The notes: generated by a model from the letters alone, not told the origin. Shown: positions 1-8,593, counted from the first letter of the stretch. The stretch is 41,782 bases of DNA from UBA1774 sp045223835 (GCA_045223835.1 JBGUZS010000021.1:1-41782); one strand, 5' to 3'. Numbers and translations: made by a program.

Positions 1-104
1 AGGAAGCCGCCCGAGGAATGAAGGCGCAGGCATTCAGAACCGCTGCGCCGGCGAGAAATACTGCCAGTTTTTTCCTGAAAGTGCGCAATATCCACGCCTT
101 TGCC

Positions 105-133
105 TTGACAAACCGCGCCTTTGCCGTTAAACT
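105..133 (+). promoter_or_regulatory. Promoter for the HEAT-like gene
   Basis: TTGACA at 105-110 and TAAACT at 128-133 are separated by exactly 17 bases, a good housekeeping sigma-A promoter. Transcription would start near 140, giving a leader of about 100 bases before the ATG at 245. Within that leader GCCCGCC (165-171) can pair with GGCGGGC (198-204). Nothing recognisable as a gene lies in 1-104. Confidence 0.75.
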
Positions 134-244
134 GACAAAGTATTCATTTGTCTTTTTCCCGTCTGCCCGCCCCGCATCCCGGGGCTGCTCCCTCTCCGGC
201 GGGCAAGGAAGCGGAACTCATATTCAGAAAGGATGACTCGGTTC

Positions 245-586
245 ATGGCAAACGACAAATTCATCAAGTTCGCGAAGGAAAAGAACTGGAAGAAGCTCGC
301 CAAGATCGGCACCAAGAAGAATCTGCAGGATGTGATCGACGCGGCGGAAGCCTGCGGCTACGGGCGCAGCGAAGAGGCCCGGAACATCCTCATCGATATT
401 CTCGCCCGCCCTGAGCGCGAGGCGAAAATCGCCGCCATCAAGGGTCTGGGCGCCCTGCGGTATGATCCCGACAGCCAGACGGAAGCTCTTCGGCATGCCA
501 ATCCCGGCAACGATCCCGAGCTGGCCGATCTGGTCAAGGCCTCCATCGACGCCCTCCGGGACTACACCCGGGAATCCAAGAAATAA
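245..586 (+). CDS. Small HEAT-repeat-like protein, function unknown
   Basis: This encodes 113 residues. The ATG at 245 is preferred over the in-frame ATG at 233 because AGAAAGGA ends about 11 bases before 245, whereas it overlaps 233. The N-terminus is very lysine-rich. The middle (about residues 30-70) reads like one or two HEAT/PBS-lyase-type helical repeats: a helix of the kind ARNILIDILARPER, then a short turn and AKIAAIKGLGAL. No catalytic motif, signal peptide or membrane segment is visible. It is a single-gene unit with its own promoter and terminator. A protein-binding or scaffold role is only an inference from the repeat fold. Confidence 0.75.
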   Translation: MANDKFIKFAKEKNWKKLAKIGTKKNLQDVIDAAEACGYGRSEEARNILIDILARPEREAKIAAIKGLGALRYDPDSQTEALRHANPGNDPELADLVKASIDALRDYTRESKK

Positions 587-606
587 ACCATCGGATAAAA
601 AGTTAG

Positions 607-640
607 CGCTGCCTGTGTCAGACACAGGCAGCGTTTTTCT
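607..640. terminator. Bidirectional rho-independent terminator
   Basis: CGCTGCCTGTG (607-617) pairs perfectly with CACAGGCAGCG (623-633) around a 5-base loop. It is followed by TTTTT on the plus strand and by a T run on the minus strand (complement of 596-600). It lies between two convergent genes and can serve both the HEAT-like gene and the export operon ending at 658. Confidence 0.92.
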
Positions 641-657
641 TTTCGGCTCTATTTCGG

Positions 658-1593
658 CTATTCTTCCGGCTTCTCCTCCGCCTTTTCCTCCGGCGGGGAG
701 ATGATCACTTCCCCTTCCCGCATAGAGAGGCGGACCCGGTTGCCCTCCACCCCCATCTCCTGGAGGTATTCCGGCGGGATCTGCACCCGGCCGTTCCGGT
801 CCAGAATGGCGAATTCCTCATGCCGGGTGAAGTGGGCCTGGCCGGAGGTATCCAGGGTGGCGATATCCGCCATCTTTCCGGCATAGTCCGTTTTCAGCAC
901 CCGCTCGGAGCTGATCTTCCCATCCCGGATGGAGACCACCCGGTTCACCTTTTCCGCCACGCTCAGGTCATGGGTGACGATGACGATGGTGATGCCCAGC
1001 GTTTCATTCAGCCGCTTGAAGGTATCGAAAATATAGGCCGCGGTCTGGGGATCCACGGATCCAGTGGGTTCGTCCGCCAGGAGGAGCTTTGGGTTATTGG
1101 CCAGGGCGATGGCAATGGCCACGCGCTGCTGCTCGCCGCCGGACATCTCCCCCAGCCGGCTCAGCTTCTTATGCCCCAGGCCCACCAGCTCCAGCAACTC
1201 CATGGCCCGCTCCTTGGTGGCGGCTTCGCTGCGGGAGAAGAGCATGGGCACCTGGACATTCTGCCAAGCCGGGAGATACGGGATCAGGTTCCGGGCGTTA
1301 TTCTGCCAAACGAAGCCCACCACATCCCGCTTGTACTTCACCAGCTCCGTATCGCTGAGGCGGAACAGGTCCAGGCCGTCCACATACAGCCGTCCTGCGG
1401 TGGGACGGTCCAGGCCGCCCAGCATATTCAGAAAGGTGCTCTTGCCGCTGCCGCTGTTGCCGATGATGGCCATGAGCTCGCCCCGGCGCACCACGCAGTC
1501 CAGTCCCTGGAGGGCCATGACCTCGGTTTCGTCGGTCTTATAGATCTTCACCAGGTTATCACACCGGATGATCATATCGTTTTCAGTTTCCAT
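658..1593 (-). CDS. ABC transporter ATPase with C-terminal AbrB/SpoVT-like domain
   Basis: This is a 311-residue ATPase of the LolD/MacB (FtsE-like) type. It has Walker A GNSGSGKST (45-53), Q-loop Q97, signature MSGGEQQ (150-156), Walker B LLLADE (170-175) and H-loop His208, all intact. Family members normally stop near 230 residues. Here about 80 more follow, and residues 260-300 (LDRNGRVQIPPEYLQEMGV, then a short beta hairpin) match the swapped-hairpin AbrB/MazE/SpoVT fold. The tail is Glu/Lys/Pro-rich. The ATG at 1593 has GGAGAG upstream and overlaps the previous gene by 11 bases, which suggests coupled translation. It is the last gene of the export operon. The AbrB-like part may dimerise the ATPase or bind DNA; neither is shown. 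Confidence 0.9.
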   Translation of the reverse strand: METENDMIIRCDNLVKIYKTDETEVMALQGLDCVVRRGELMAIIGNSGSGKSTFLNMLGGLDRPTAGRLYVDGLDLFRLSDTELVKYKRDVVGFVWQNNARNLIPYLPAWQNVQVPMLFSRSEAATKERAMELLELVGLGHKKLSRLGEMSGGEQQRVAIAIALANNPKLLLADEPTGSVDPQTAAYIFDTFKRLNETLGITIVIVTHDLSVAEKVNRVVSIRDGKISSERVLKTDYAGKMADIATLDTSGQAHFTRHEEFAILDRNGRVQIPPEYLQEMGVEGNRVRLSMREGEVIISPPEEKAEEKPEE

Positions 1594-2269
1594 CCACGAT
1601 CTCTCCGTTCTCCAGGGAATAGACCCTGTCTCCGATCTCCATGAAGCCCCGGTCATGGGTGGTCATGACGATGCTGACGCCCTGACTCTGGTTCAGCTCC
1701 TTGAAGATCTTCACCACCTGCAGCGCCGTGTTGGTATCCAGCTCGCCCGTGGGCTCATCCGCAAAGACCAGCTTGGGCTTATGGGCGATGGCCCGGGCGA
1801 TGGCCACGCGCTGCTGCTCGCCGCCGGACATTTCGCTGGGCAGATGGGCCATGCGCTTTCCCAGACCCACCAGCTCCAGGCACTCCCGGACCCGCTCCTT
1901 CCGGTCCCCCTTCCAGCCCGCGAGCCGGAGGGCATAGTCCACGTTCTCCGCCGCGGTCATGATGGGGATCAGGGCGACAGACTGGAACACAAAGCCGATA
2001 TCCCGCCGTCTCAGGCTGGTCCTGGCGGCTTCGCTCATGGAGTCCATCGTTTTGCCGTCGAACTCCACCGTTCCCGCGGTAGCCTGGTCCAGCCCGCTGA
2101 GGATGTTCATCAGGGTGGTCTTTCCGCTGCCGGAGCGGCCCTTCAGGATGGTCAGCCTGCTCCGGGGCACCTGGATATCCACGCCCTTCAGCGCCCAGAA
2201 CAGGTCACCGCCGGGCACGGGATAGCCTTTCTTGATACCGGTACCGGTGAGGATCAATTCCGTATCCAT
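1583..2269 (-). CDS. ABC transporter ATPase (MacB/LolD type)
   Basis: This 228-residue protein is a complete nucleotide-binding subunit: Walker A GRSGSGKTT (44-52), Q96, signature MSGGEQQ (147-153), Walker B LVFADE (167-172) and His205. It begins 13 bases after the 941-residue permease gene, with GGGAGG well placed before the ATG. It differs clearly from the next ATPase, so the transporter probably uses a heterodimer of two different ATPases on one permease chain. It powers the export or mechanical work of the neighbouring permease and adaptors at the inner face of the membrane. The cargo is not evident; antimicrobial peptides, lipids or lipoproteins are usual for the family. Confidence 0.93.
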   Translation of the reverse strand: MDTELILTGTGIKKGYPVPGGDLFWALKGVDIQVPRSRLTILKGRSGSGKTTLMNILSGLDQATAGTVEFDGKTMDSMSEAARTSLRRRDIGFVFQSVALIPIMTAAENVDYALRLAGWKGDRKERVRECLELVGLGKRMAHLPSEMSGGEQQRVAIARAIAHKPKLVFADEPTGELDTNTALQVVKIFKELNQSQGVSIVMTTHDRGFMEIGDRVYSLENGEIVDGN

Positions 2270-2282
2270 GTTCTCGCCTCCC

Positions 2283-5108
2283 TTAATCCTCGCCCAGCTT
2301 CAGCGCCTGGGAGATCTTGATCTTCTTCACCAGCATGCCCAGGATCACCATACACAGGATCACCATGGCGGCTACCAGGCAGAGCAGGCGGGCCATATCT
2401 CCGCTGTCGGAGATGATCTGCAGGGGCAGGACCGTATCCGTGGAGGCATAGGCCAGCTGCACCAGGGGCACATAGAGCTTGGAGGCGATGAGGCCAACGG
2501 CCACGCCCAGAGCGATGGAGACGCCGGAGATAAACACCTGTTCGTTTGCCAGCATGCCCACGATCTCTCCCAGGGTCATGCCCATGGCCCGGAAGATGCC
2601 CATGAGCAGGGTCCGGCTCCGAATGGACAGGATCCAGTAGATCAGGAAGCCCACCGCGCAGAGGAGCAGCACCACCACGAAACACAGGGTGAGAATGCCG
2701 TTCGTTCCCTGGAAAATGGGGTCGTTTTTCAGCTCGATGAGCTGCGCCCGGGAATCCCGGAAGGTGGTGAAATGCACATCGCTCTTCGCCGCGAAGTCAT
2801 AGATGAAATCCGTGGAGTCCTTGGCCTTCATCCAGATCTGGTACGGGGTGATTCCCCAGGTATTCTGGATATACCGCAGATGGGCCACCACCAGGAAATG
2901 GCTGACCTCCTTCGTGGAGCCGTCGCTGGCGGTAATGGTGGTTTTGGGATTATATCCCGGCCAGTAGTCCACAAAGCCGTAGATGATGCCATGGCAGCGG
3001 TTCCCTTCCCCGCTGCGGTAATAGATGCTGTCTCCCAACTCATAGCCGAAGTCCTGAAGGTTTGTGGAGACCAGCACCGCCCGGGGACTTACCGCCATGG
3101 CGTTCAGGTATTCATACCAGTGCACCGGCAGCAGATCCGTCTGGAAATCCACGCATTCGCCGAATTCCTTCACATTGATGCCCATGAGGAGGCAGGGTAC
3201 GCTGCGGGAGCCTTCCTTGAGGCTGCAGTAGGCCCCCTCGTCATACATCACCTTGGTGATGACCTCGGCGCCCTCCAGGGCGTTGTACTTGCCGAAATCC
3301 GGCTCCGTATACCGGAGCTGGAAGCCGATAAGGTCATCCGGATTCTGCGCCTCATCCCGGTTATCCTCCCAGGCCTCCTGCAGGACGATATCCGCGCCGT
3401 TCATGTAGGCGATGCGGTTCTCCTCGTTGGCGTTGATGGTTCGGGCGGTCTGGGCATTGAAGATGCCGATGGCCAGGGTAATCACCAGGAAGGCGATGAT
3501 GTACCCCTGGCTGCTCCGGGTGCGCATCACCTGGAGGAAGGAGGAATACATGGCGGGAGACCAGCGTTTTTTGCCGATGGTGTACACCAGCCAGGCGATC
3601 AGAGGGACGATGCGCAGGGCGACCAGGCCGGCGCCGATCACGAAGAGCGAGGAAGAAAGGTACAGAAGGGGATCCAATCCCTCCCCTTCCAGCACCTTCT
3701 GGGCCAGGGCGGCCTTCTGCCCGTTAAAGGTGTACAGGCCATACAGGGAAACCCCCAGGAGGAGGATATCCAGATAGAAGCGCTGGAACCAGGGCTTGTC
3801 CGACCTCCGCTTCTTCTGCTTCTGGGCCACGATGCTCAGCCGGGCATAGCGGATGGAGGGCAGCACCATAGCCAGCATGCTCAGCAGCGCCGCGCCGCAG
3901 CCATAGATCCAAACATCCCGGGTATAGCGCACCAGCAGCGCTTTTCGGGAGACAAATTCCAGGAAGGCGTTTGCCGAACCCAGCACCTGACAGATGACGG
4001 CGCTCAGCGGCAGGCCCACCGCCAGGCTCACCCCGGCCACCAGGATGCTCTGCAGCAGGTAGATCCCCAGGATCTGCCGTCTGCCCGCGCCCCGGCTTTT
4101 GATGACGCTGATCTCGCTCTGCTCCATGCTCAGGATCTGACCGGAGACCATGAAGATAAAGGCGGCGAGAAGGGCGTAGATGGGGATCTGCAGGATGCGC
4201 AGGGTGACCCGGACCCGGGCCGCATCCACCAGATACTGCCCCAGGATGCCGCTGTAATACTCGTTGTAGCTGACGTTGTTCCGCTCCTTATGGAGGGCGG
4301 CGTCCTTCTGGGCTTCCGCATAGAGGAACTCCGCATTATCCACCGTGACATCATGGTAATCCATCACCACGAACCACAGCCCCATGGATTTGCAGGGCAG
4401 GCGCACCATGCTCCCGAACCGCTCCCGATAGATCTGCTCAGACATCATGAGCTGGTTCTCATAGGTGGAGGGGCTCTTGTACCAATAATGGTCCCCCTCA
4501 TCCGCGGCATCATAAATGCCCACCACCTGGACCTTCAGAGGCGCCTCGTTTTCATCGGTCACCTTCGGCAGCTCCAGCACCTCGTTCAGCAGGAGGTTCT
4601 GCTTGATGAGGGCCTTCTGGCTTACCACAACCTCTATGACCCCATCCCTGATCTCATCCGAATACATGCGGCCGGAGATGATCTTCGCATGCTCCGGCAG
4701 ACCGGTGAGGCAGCCCAGGCGGACCTCCTTGCTGGTGAAGTTGGACCGGGGAAGGGTGGGCGCGATCTGCACCGCCTCCATAAAGGTGTTCTCCACGATC
4801 CATTCCTGCCGAAGTCCCAGGCGCCCGGGCATGGCGTAGGCCATATCCCGCTCCTGCCGGTAATACTCGATGGCGCTGCTTCCCTCCCGGGAGTTGGCCG
4901 GCACGCTGCTGAGCATGTACGCCGTGGTGGCATACCGCCCGTTCTGGGTGACATAGCTGGACAGGGTGCCGGTGAGCATCCGCTGCAGCGCCGCTTCCGT
5001 ATACATGGGATTCCCGGCGGCGATGGCCACCAGCAGGATATTGCCCACCAGCAAAGCGGCCATAAGCCACTTTTTATTCAGCATTTTCCGTAAGACGAAT
5101 TGAAGCAT
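2283..5108 (-). CDS. Large FtsX/MacB-type ABC permease with two FtsX units in one chain
   Basis: This encodes 941 residues. There is a membrane anchor near residues 14-32 and then a long extracellular region. A first FtsX block (about 305-415) contains several hydrophobic segments and a cytoplasmic coupling stretch (SVIKSRGAGRRQILGIYLLQ). Further membrane segments lie around 450-560, with a second extracellular region to about 790. A second FtsX block (about 790-935) contains MGIFRAMGMTLGEIVGML. This is the size of two permease halves fused, so one chain could form the full channel and bind the two unlike ATPases encoded next. GAGGGAGG precedes the ATG. It sits 15 bases after the third adaptor gene. 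Substrate unknown. Confidence 0.88.
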   Translation of the reverse strand: MLQFVLRKMLNKKWLMAALLVGNILLVAIAAGNPMYTEAALQRMLTGTLSSYVTQNGRYATTAYMLSSVPANSREGSSAIEYYRQERDMAYAMPGRLGLRQEWIVENTFMEAVQIAPTLPRSNFTSKEVRLGCLTGLPEHAKIISGRMYSDEIRDGVIEVVVSQKALIKQNLLLNEVLELPKVTDENEAPLKVQVVGIYDAADEGDHYWYKSPSTYENQLMMSEQIYRERFGSMVRLPCKSMGLWFVVMDYHDVTVDNAEFLYAEAQKDAALHKERNNVSYNEYYSGILGQYLVDAARVRVTLRILQIPIYALLAAFIFMVSGQILSMEQSEISVIKSRGAGRRQILGIYLLQSILVAGVSLAVGLPLSAVICQVLGSANAFLEFVSRKALLVRYTRDVWIYGCGAALLSMLAMVLPSIRYARLSIVAQKQKKRRSDKPWFQRFYLDILLLGVSLYGLYTFNGQKAALAQKVLEGEGLDPLLYLSSSLFVIGAGLVALRIVPLIAWLVYTIGKKRWSPAMYSSFLQVMRTRSSQGYIIAFLVITLAIGIFNAQTARTINANEENRIAYMNGADIVLQEAWEDNRDEAQNPDDLIGFQLRYTEPDFGKYNALEGAEVITKVMYDEGAYCSLKEGSRSVPCLLMGINVKEFGECVDFQTDLLPVHWYEYLNAMAVSPRAVLVSTNLQDFGYELGDSIYYRSGEGNRCHGIIYGFVDYWPGYNPKTTITASDGSTKEVSHFLVVAHLRYIQNTWGITPYQIWMKAKDSTDFIYDFAAKSDVHFTTFRDSRAQLIELKNDPIFQGTNGILTLCFVVVLLLCAVGFLIYWILSIRSRTLLMGIFRAMGMTLGEIVGMLANEQVFISGVSIALGVAVGLIASKLYVPLVQLAYASTDTVLPLQIISDSGDMARLLCLVAAMVILCMVILGMLVKKIKISQALKLGED

Positions 5109-5123
5109 GCCCTTCCGCCTCCC

Positions 5124-6233
5124 TCAGGTGTTGTAAGAGCTGACCACGACCCGATCGCCCTCCTTGAGGCCCTGGAGGATCACGACCATCGTCCCGGTCG
5201 CCGGTCCGCGAAGGACCGGCCGCTGCTTGGGGGTATCCCCCTCCAGGATGGTGACGTAGTAGACCCCCTCTTCGCTGGTCAGGGCGTTTTTGGGGACCAC
5301 CAGGGCATCCCGCAGCATGAGGCAGCTGACCTCCATGGCGGACTGTGTGCTTTTTCCCGTCAGCGCGCTGGGGTCCACCCGGACAAAGATATTGGTGCCC
5401 CGGTATCGAAGAGGCACGACCTCCGGAGAGGAGACGATCGTTCCGGTGACCTGCTTCGCCCGGTCTCCCCGGCCGACGGTGACGCTGAGCTCCCGGCCGT
5501 AGACATAGCAGCCGCTGGCGCTGCTGCCCATGAGCAGGATGGAGTCCGCCCCATTGATCGAGCAGAGCTCGGTGCCGGCGGGAATGACCTCCCCGGCCTT
5601 ATACCGGCTGTTCACCGAACGGATGAATCCGTCTACCGGAGCACGGAGGATGATCTCCCCCGCCGCCGCCTTCATCTCCTCCAGGCTCGCCTCCAGGGTC
5701 TTCAGCCGGAATTCGGTCTGGAGGGCGTACAGGTCCCGGTCCGCTTCCATACTCTCCGCCTGCTTATCCCGGATCTCCCGGCGGATCCGGGTATAGGCGG
5801 TCATATCCCGGATGTTTTCGATCTGCTCCTCGTACCAGGCGAGGCGTTCTTCCCGGTTGGCCCGCTGGGCCTGGATCTCCAGCTCCCTCTGCCGAATGTC
5901 CGATGCGGAGCCGATCCCCTGGAGGACGACCACCGGGTCCCCCTCCTTCACCTCCTGGCCGCGTTCCACCAGGATCTCCTTCAGCACCAGCTGGCTGCTT
6001 CCGGTGCGCACGGGGCGCACCAGACGATAGGTCACGTCGCCGGTGATGGTCAGGGTGCGGTACATATCCTGCTTTTCCACCGTAACGGTCTGATAGGTCG
6101 TCTTTTTTTCCGCGATCCCACTGTCCGCCAGGCGGGTGGACATATCCACCGTTGCCGCGGGCTTGGCGGCGCAGCCCGCTGCAAGCAGGAGGGCAAGGGT
6201 CAGAAGCGCGGCCTTTCCTTTAGTTCCCAACAT
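5124..6233 (-). CDS. Efflux adaptor lipoprotein (HlyD/MFP-like), third of three
   Basis: This 369-residue protein starts with a signal peptide and lipobox LAAGC (Cys21), so it should be lipid-anchored on the outer face of the membrane. The order is typical of membrane-fusion proteins. A lipoyl-like half (LVERGQEVKEGDPVVVLQG) is followed by a Glu/Arg-rich coiled-coil hairpin. A second lipoyl half (IILRAPVDGFIRSVNSRYKAGEV), a beta-barrel and a C-terminal proximal domain ending in LKEGDRVVVSS complete it. The ATG at 6233 has GGAGGAAGGAG upstream and overlaps the previous adaptor gene by 14 bases; the longer frame adds only an unlikely extension. It probably bridges the FtsX permease to its extracellular cargo or the cell wall. 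Confidence 0.88.
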   Translation of the reverse strand: MLGTKGKAALLTLALLLAAGCAAKPAATVDMSTRLADSGIAEKKTTYQTVTVEKQDMYRTLTITGDVTYRLVRPVRTGSSQLVLKEILVERGQEVKEGDPVVVLQGIGSASDIRQRELEIQAQRANREERLAWYEEQIENIRDMTAYTRIRREIRDKQAESMEADRDLYALQTEFRLKTLEASLEEMKAAAGEIILRAPVDGFIRSVNSRYKAGEVIPAGTELCSINGADSILLMGSSASGCYVYGRELSVTVGRGDRAKQVTGTIVSSPEVVPLRYRGTNIFVRVDPSALTGKSTQSAMEVSCLMLRDALVVPKNALTSEEGVYYVTILEGDTPKQRPVLRGPATGTMVVILQGLKEGDRVVVSSYNT

Positions 6234-7311
6234 AGACCTGCTCTCCTTCCTCCAGTCCCTGGGTGATCTGGACCAAAGCATCGGTGAAGATCCCCCGGGT
6301 CACGGTCAGCCTTTCCCTTCCCTCCGGGGTCACGCGATAGACATAGTATCCGGCGGTATCCCGGTGCACGGCGTTGGCCGGAAGGATCAGCGCGTCCTCC
6401 GCATGGTCCGTCGTCAGGAAAAGGACCACCTCCATGCCCGGTTCCACCGGATTGCCGTTGGCGTCCGTCACCAGGAAGGTGCTCTGCATCGTATCGCCGG
6501 AGGCCTTCATGGCCAGGTATTCCTTCCGATCCAGAGGCACATACTCCACCTCCACCCGGTACCCGTCCACCATGGCATAGAGCTCGGAAGCCCGGCCCAC
6601 CTGGTCGGCGGTGAGGTATTCCGTGCGGATGCGGGCGGAGCCGGCGGCGGCCAGCCAGATGACGGCGTTGTTAGCCATGGCATAGCCGCCCTCGGCGGCG
6701 GCGCAGTGCACGACCGTTCCGTCGCAGGGGGCGGCGAGCACGCCGGCGCTGAGCTGCTTTTCCAGCTCCTCGATGCTCCGGACCATATCCTCACGGCTCA
6801 GGACCCAAAGGGCCTCGAACTCCTCCAGCTGGTTTTCCTGCTCCGCGATCTGGGATTCCTTCAGCCTTCTGGCGGTGGAGGAAGCGCCGTAATTCCTCAG
6901 CTCCTCCAGCTCCAGCCGGGCAATATCCAGCTGCAGCTCCCGCTTCTTCCGGTTCAGCTCATGCTCGGTATCCGAATACTCCAGCTGATCCCGGGAGGAA
7001 TCCAGGGCCGATTCCAGGGATGCGGTGTTCAGCCTGGCCATGACCTGCCCGGCTTTGACCTGGCTCCCCACGCTCACCAGGACCTCGGTGATGAGGCCCG
7101 CGCCGGTGAAGGAGAGCTCAAGCACCTCCGGCAGGACCAGGCCGCTGTAGGTCTGTACCTTCCCGATGCTGCCCCGGGTCACGGTCACAACATCCTGCTC
7201 CATGCCCGCAGGCTCCCGCAGGGGCGGCGCCGTCATCTCCTCCGTTCCGGCGCAGCCGGTGAGAAGCAGCGCAAGCAGCAGGAGGAGGGCGACAATCGTA
7301 TTCCTTCTCAT
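6220..7311 (-). CDS. Efflux adaptor lipoprotein (HlyD/MFP-like), second of three
   Basis: This 363-residue protein has a signal peptide with lipobox LTGC (Cys20). The first lipoyl-like half contains VSVGSQVKAGQVMARLN. A long charged coiled coil spans about residues 95-190, the second half contains VLAAPCDGTVV, and barrel and C-terminal domains end in LEEGEQVYVGN. TTAGGAG precedes the ATG at 7311. It begins 11 bases after the first adaptor gene stops. It has the same domain order as its neighbours but the sequences differ a good deal, so the three are diverged paralogues and not recent copies. Its role is inferred from family and operon: extracytoplasmic adaptor for the FtsX permease. Confidence 0.88.
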   Translation of the reverse strand: MRRNTIVALLLLLALLLTGCAGTEEMTAPPLREPAGMEQDVVTVTRGSIGKVQTYSGLVLPEVLELSFTGAGLITEVLVSVGSQVKAGQVMARLNTASLESALDSSRDQLEYSDTEHELNRKKRELQLDIARLELEELRNYGASSTARRLKESQIAEQENQLEEFEALWVLSREDMVRSIEELEKQLSAGVLAAPCDGTVVHCAAAEGGYAMANNAVIWLAAAGSARIRTEYLTADQVGRASELYAMVDGYRVEVEYVPLDRKEYLAMKASGDTMQSTFLVTDANGNPVEPGMEVVLFLTTDHAEDALILPANAVHRDTAGYYVYRVTPEGRERLTVTRGIFTDALVQITQGLEEGEQVYVGN

Positions 7312-7322
7312 GCGCTTCGCTC

Positions 7323-8381
7323 CTAACTGACGATGACCGTATCGCCCTCGGTAAGGCCGTCGGTCACCTCGATATACCATCCGGCCAGGAGCCCGCAGCT
7401 GACGGGCTTCGCGTTCTTCAGGCCGTTTTCATCCTCATAATACACATAATACTGATCGCCGACGGTGAACACCGCCCGCTTGGGCAGGATCAGCACATCC
7501 TCCCGGCTGTCCAGCATCAGCTCGACCGTTCCCCGGACATTGTCCCCGGTGGGCGTCTCGGGTCCCAGCAGCTTCAGATAGACCGTCCGGTTGCCCCGGG
7601 AATCCTCATATTCCTCCAGACCCAGGGAGGCCGCGGATACGGCCACGCAGGGGTATTCCGCTTCCCCGCACAGGACGTCCACGCTGGTCCCCGGCCGGAG
7701 CCACTGCCAGGCATCCGTACTTCCGGTGAACATGGAGGATGCGGTATCGGTGATCGTGGCGACCAGATCCGCCTTGGAGGAGGTCTCCCCCTCCCGGAGG
7801 GATTTCACATAGGTCACGACCCCATCGATCCCCGCATACAGGCGCAGGCTCTCCAACTCCTCCGAGAGCTCGTCCCGTTTCTCCTGCCGGATCGTCAGCG
7901 ATTCCTGATAATACGCCAAGTCGGCGGCCCGGGCGTCCGAGGCGGTGGTATTGTCCGCCTTCCGGAGGGCTTCCTGCTCCAGGGCCAGCTCCAGCGCCTT
8001 TTCCGCGCTGCGCACCTGGATCTCCAGACGGGCGATCTCCTCCTCCGTTTGCCTCAGACTCTCCTTTATGTCTCCCGCCTCCAGCTCCGCCACGAGGGTG
8101 CCTGCGGCGACCTCCTGACCGACGGCCACGAAAATCGTGCCATAGGGCTTATCCGGCACGGCGAATTTGAGGTTCTCCTGCCGGGTGGCGCTGAAGGTGC
8201 AGTTGAAGGTCTGCACCAGGTTCAGATCGCCCCGGGTCACCTGGGCGGTTATGTACTCCGCGCCGCTGAAGGGGGTGACCAGGGGAAGCTCGGGTACCTC
8301 CGGCTCCGCCGGCAGGAGGAAACAGCCGGTCAGCCCCAGGAGGCACAGCGCGGAGAGGGGGAGTGCGATCCATTTTCTCAA
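7323..8381 (-). CDS. Efflux adaptor lipoprotein (HlyD/MFP-like), first of three, TTG start
   Basis: This 352-residue protein has a signal peptide ending in the lipobox LTGC (Cys20). A lipoyl-like half contains VAVGQEVAAGTLVAELE. A coiled-coil hairpin of about 110-200 is followed by a second half with YAGIDGVVTYVKSLREGE, then barrel and C-terminal domains ending LTEGDTVIVS. The start is a TTG at 8381. An in-frame TGA stands three codons upstream and there is no ATG before the signal peptide, so TTG is effectively forced. The ribosome site (AGAAGAGAG, about 10 bases away) is modest. It is the first gene of the operon, just downstream of the 8431-8459 promoter, so a weak start here may limit output of this subunit. 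Confidence 0.87.
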   Translation of the reverse strand: MRKWIALPLSALCLLGLTGCFLLPAEPEVPELPLVTPFSGAEYITAQVTRGDLNLVQTFNCTFSATRQENLKFAVPDKPYGTIFVAVGQEVAAGTLVAELEAGDIKESLRQTEEEIARLEIQVRSAEKALELALEQEALRKADNTTASDARAADLAYYQESLTIRQEKRDELSEELESLRLYAGIDGVVTYVKSLREGETSSKADLVATITDTASSMFTGSTDAWQWLRPGTSVDVLCGEAEYPCVAVSAASLGLEEYEDSRGNRTVYLKLLGPETPTGDNVRGTVELMLDSREDVLILPKRAVFTVGDQYYVYYEDENGLKNAKPVSCGLLAGWYIEVTDGLTEGDTVIVS

Positions 8382-8430
8382 CGCAGTTCAACTCTCTTCT
8401 GCTTGAAATAAGGAAGAATAAACAAATGAA

Positions 8431-8459
8431 AGTATACAATATTTCGCCTCATACGTCAA
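8431..8459 (-). promoter_or_regulatory. Promoter of the six-gene export operon
   Basis: On the minus strand, TTGACG (8459-8454) and TATACT (8436-8431) are separated by 17 bases. This is the only strong promoter seen before the operon running from 8381 to 658. The leader is short (about 40 bases). No clear operator palindrome overlaps it. The rest of 8382-8593 holds no recognisable gene. Confidence 0.85.
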
Positions 8460-8593
8460 CATAAACAGGCGATTTCGCACAAATCGGCCCAAATGACCAA
8501 AAAGATGCGGAATGCGGAAAAAAACGCCGGTCAGCGGCGGGCATAGTCGCTTCCGGCGGAGAAAAACTATCGCAAACGGAATGACTTATGCGG

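Noticed and set aside
1..104. GGCGCAG/CTGCGCC (23-49) as a terminator of a gene left of the window
   Set aside because: The loop is 13 bases and no T run follows directly; the T run near 68-73 is too far away, and no upstream coding end is visible.
134..157. GACAAA...TTTGTC followed by TTTTT, resembling a small attenuator before the HEAT-like gene
   Set aside because: The 5' arm overlaps the end of the -10 element and would lie before or at the transcription start, and the stem is only six AT-rich pairs.
2232..5093. Open frame of 953 codons on the plus strand opposite the large permease gene
   Set aside because: It is rich in His, Gln and Gly, as expected from the complement of a GC-rich coding strand. 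It has no recognisable domain, while the minus-strand frame has clear FtsX features and a ribosome site.
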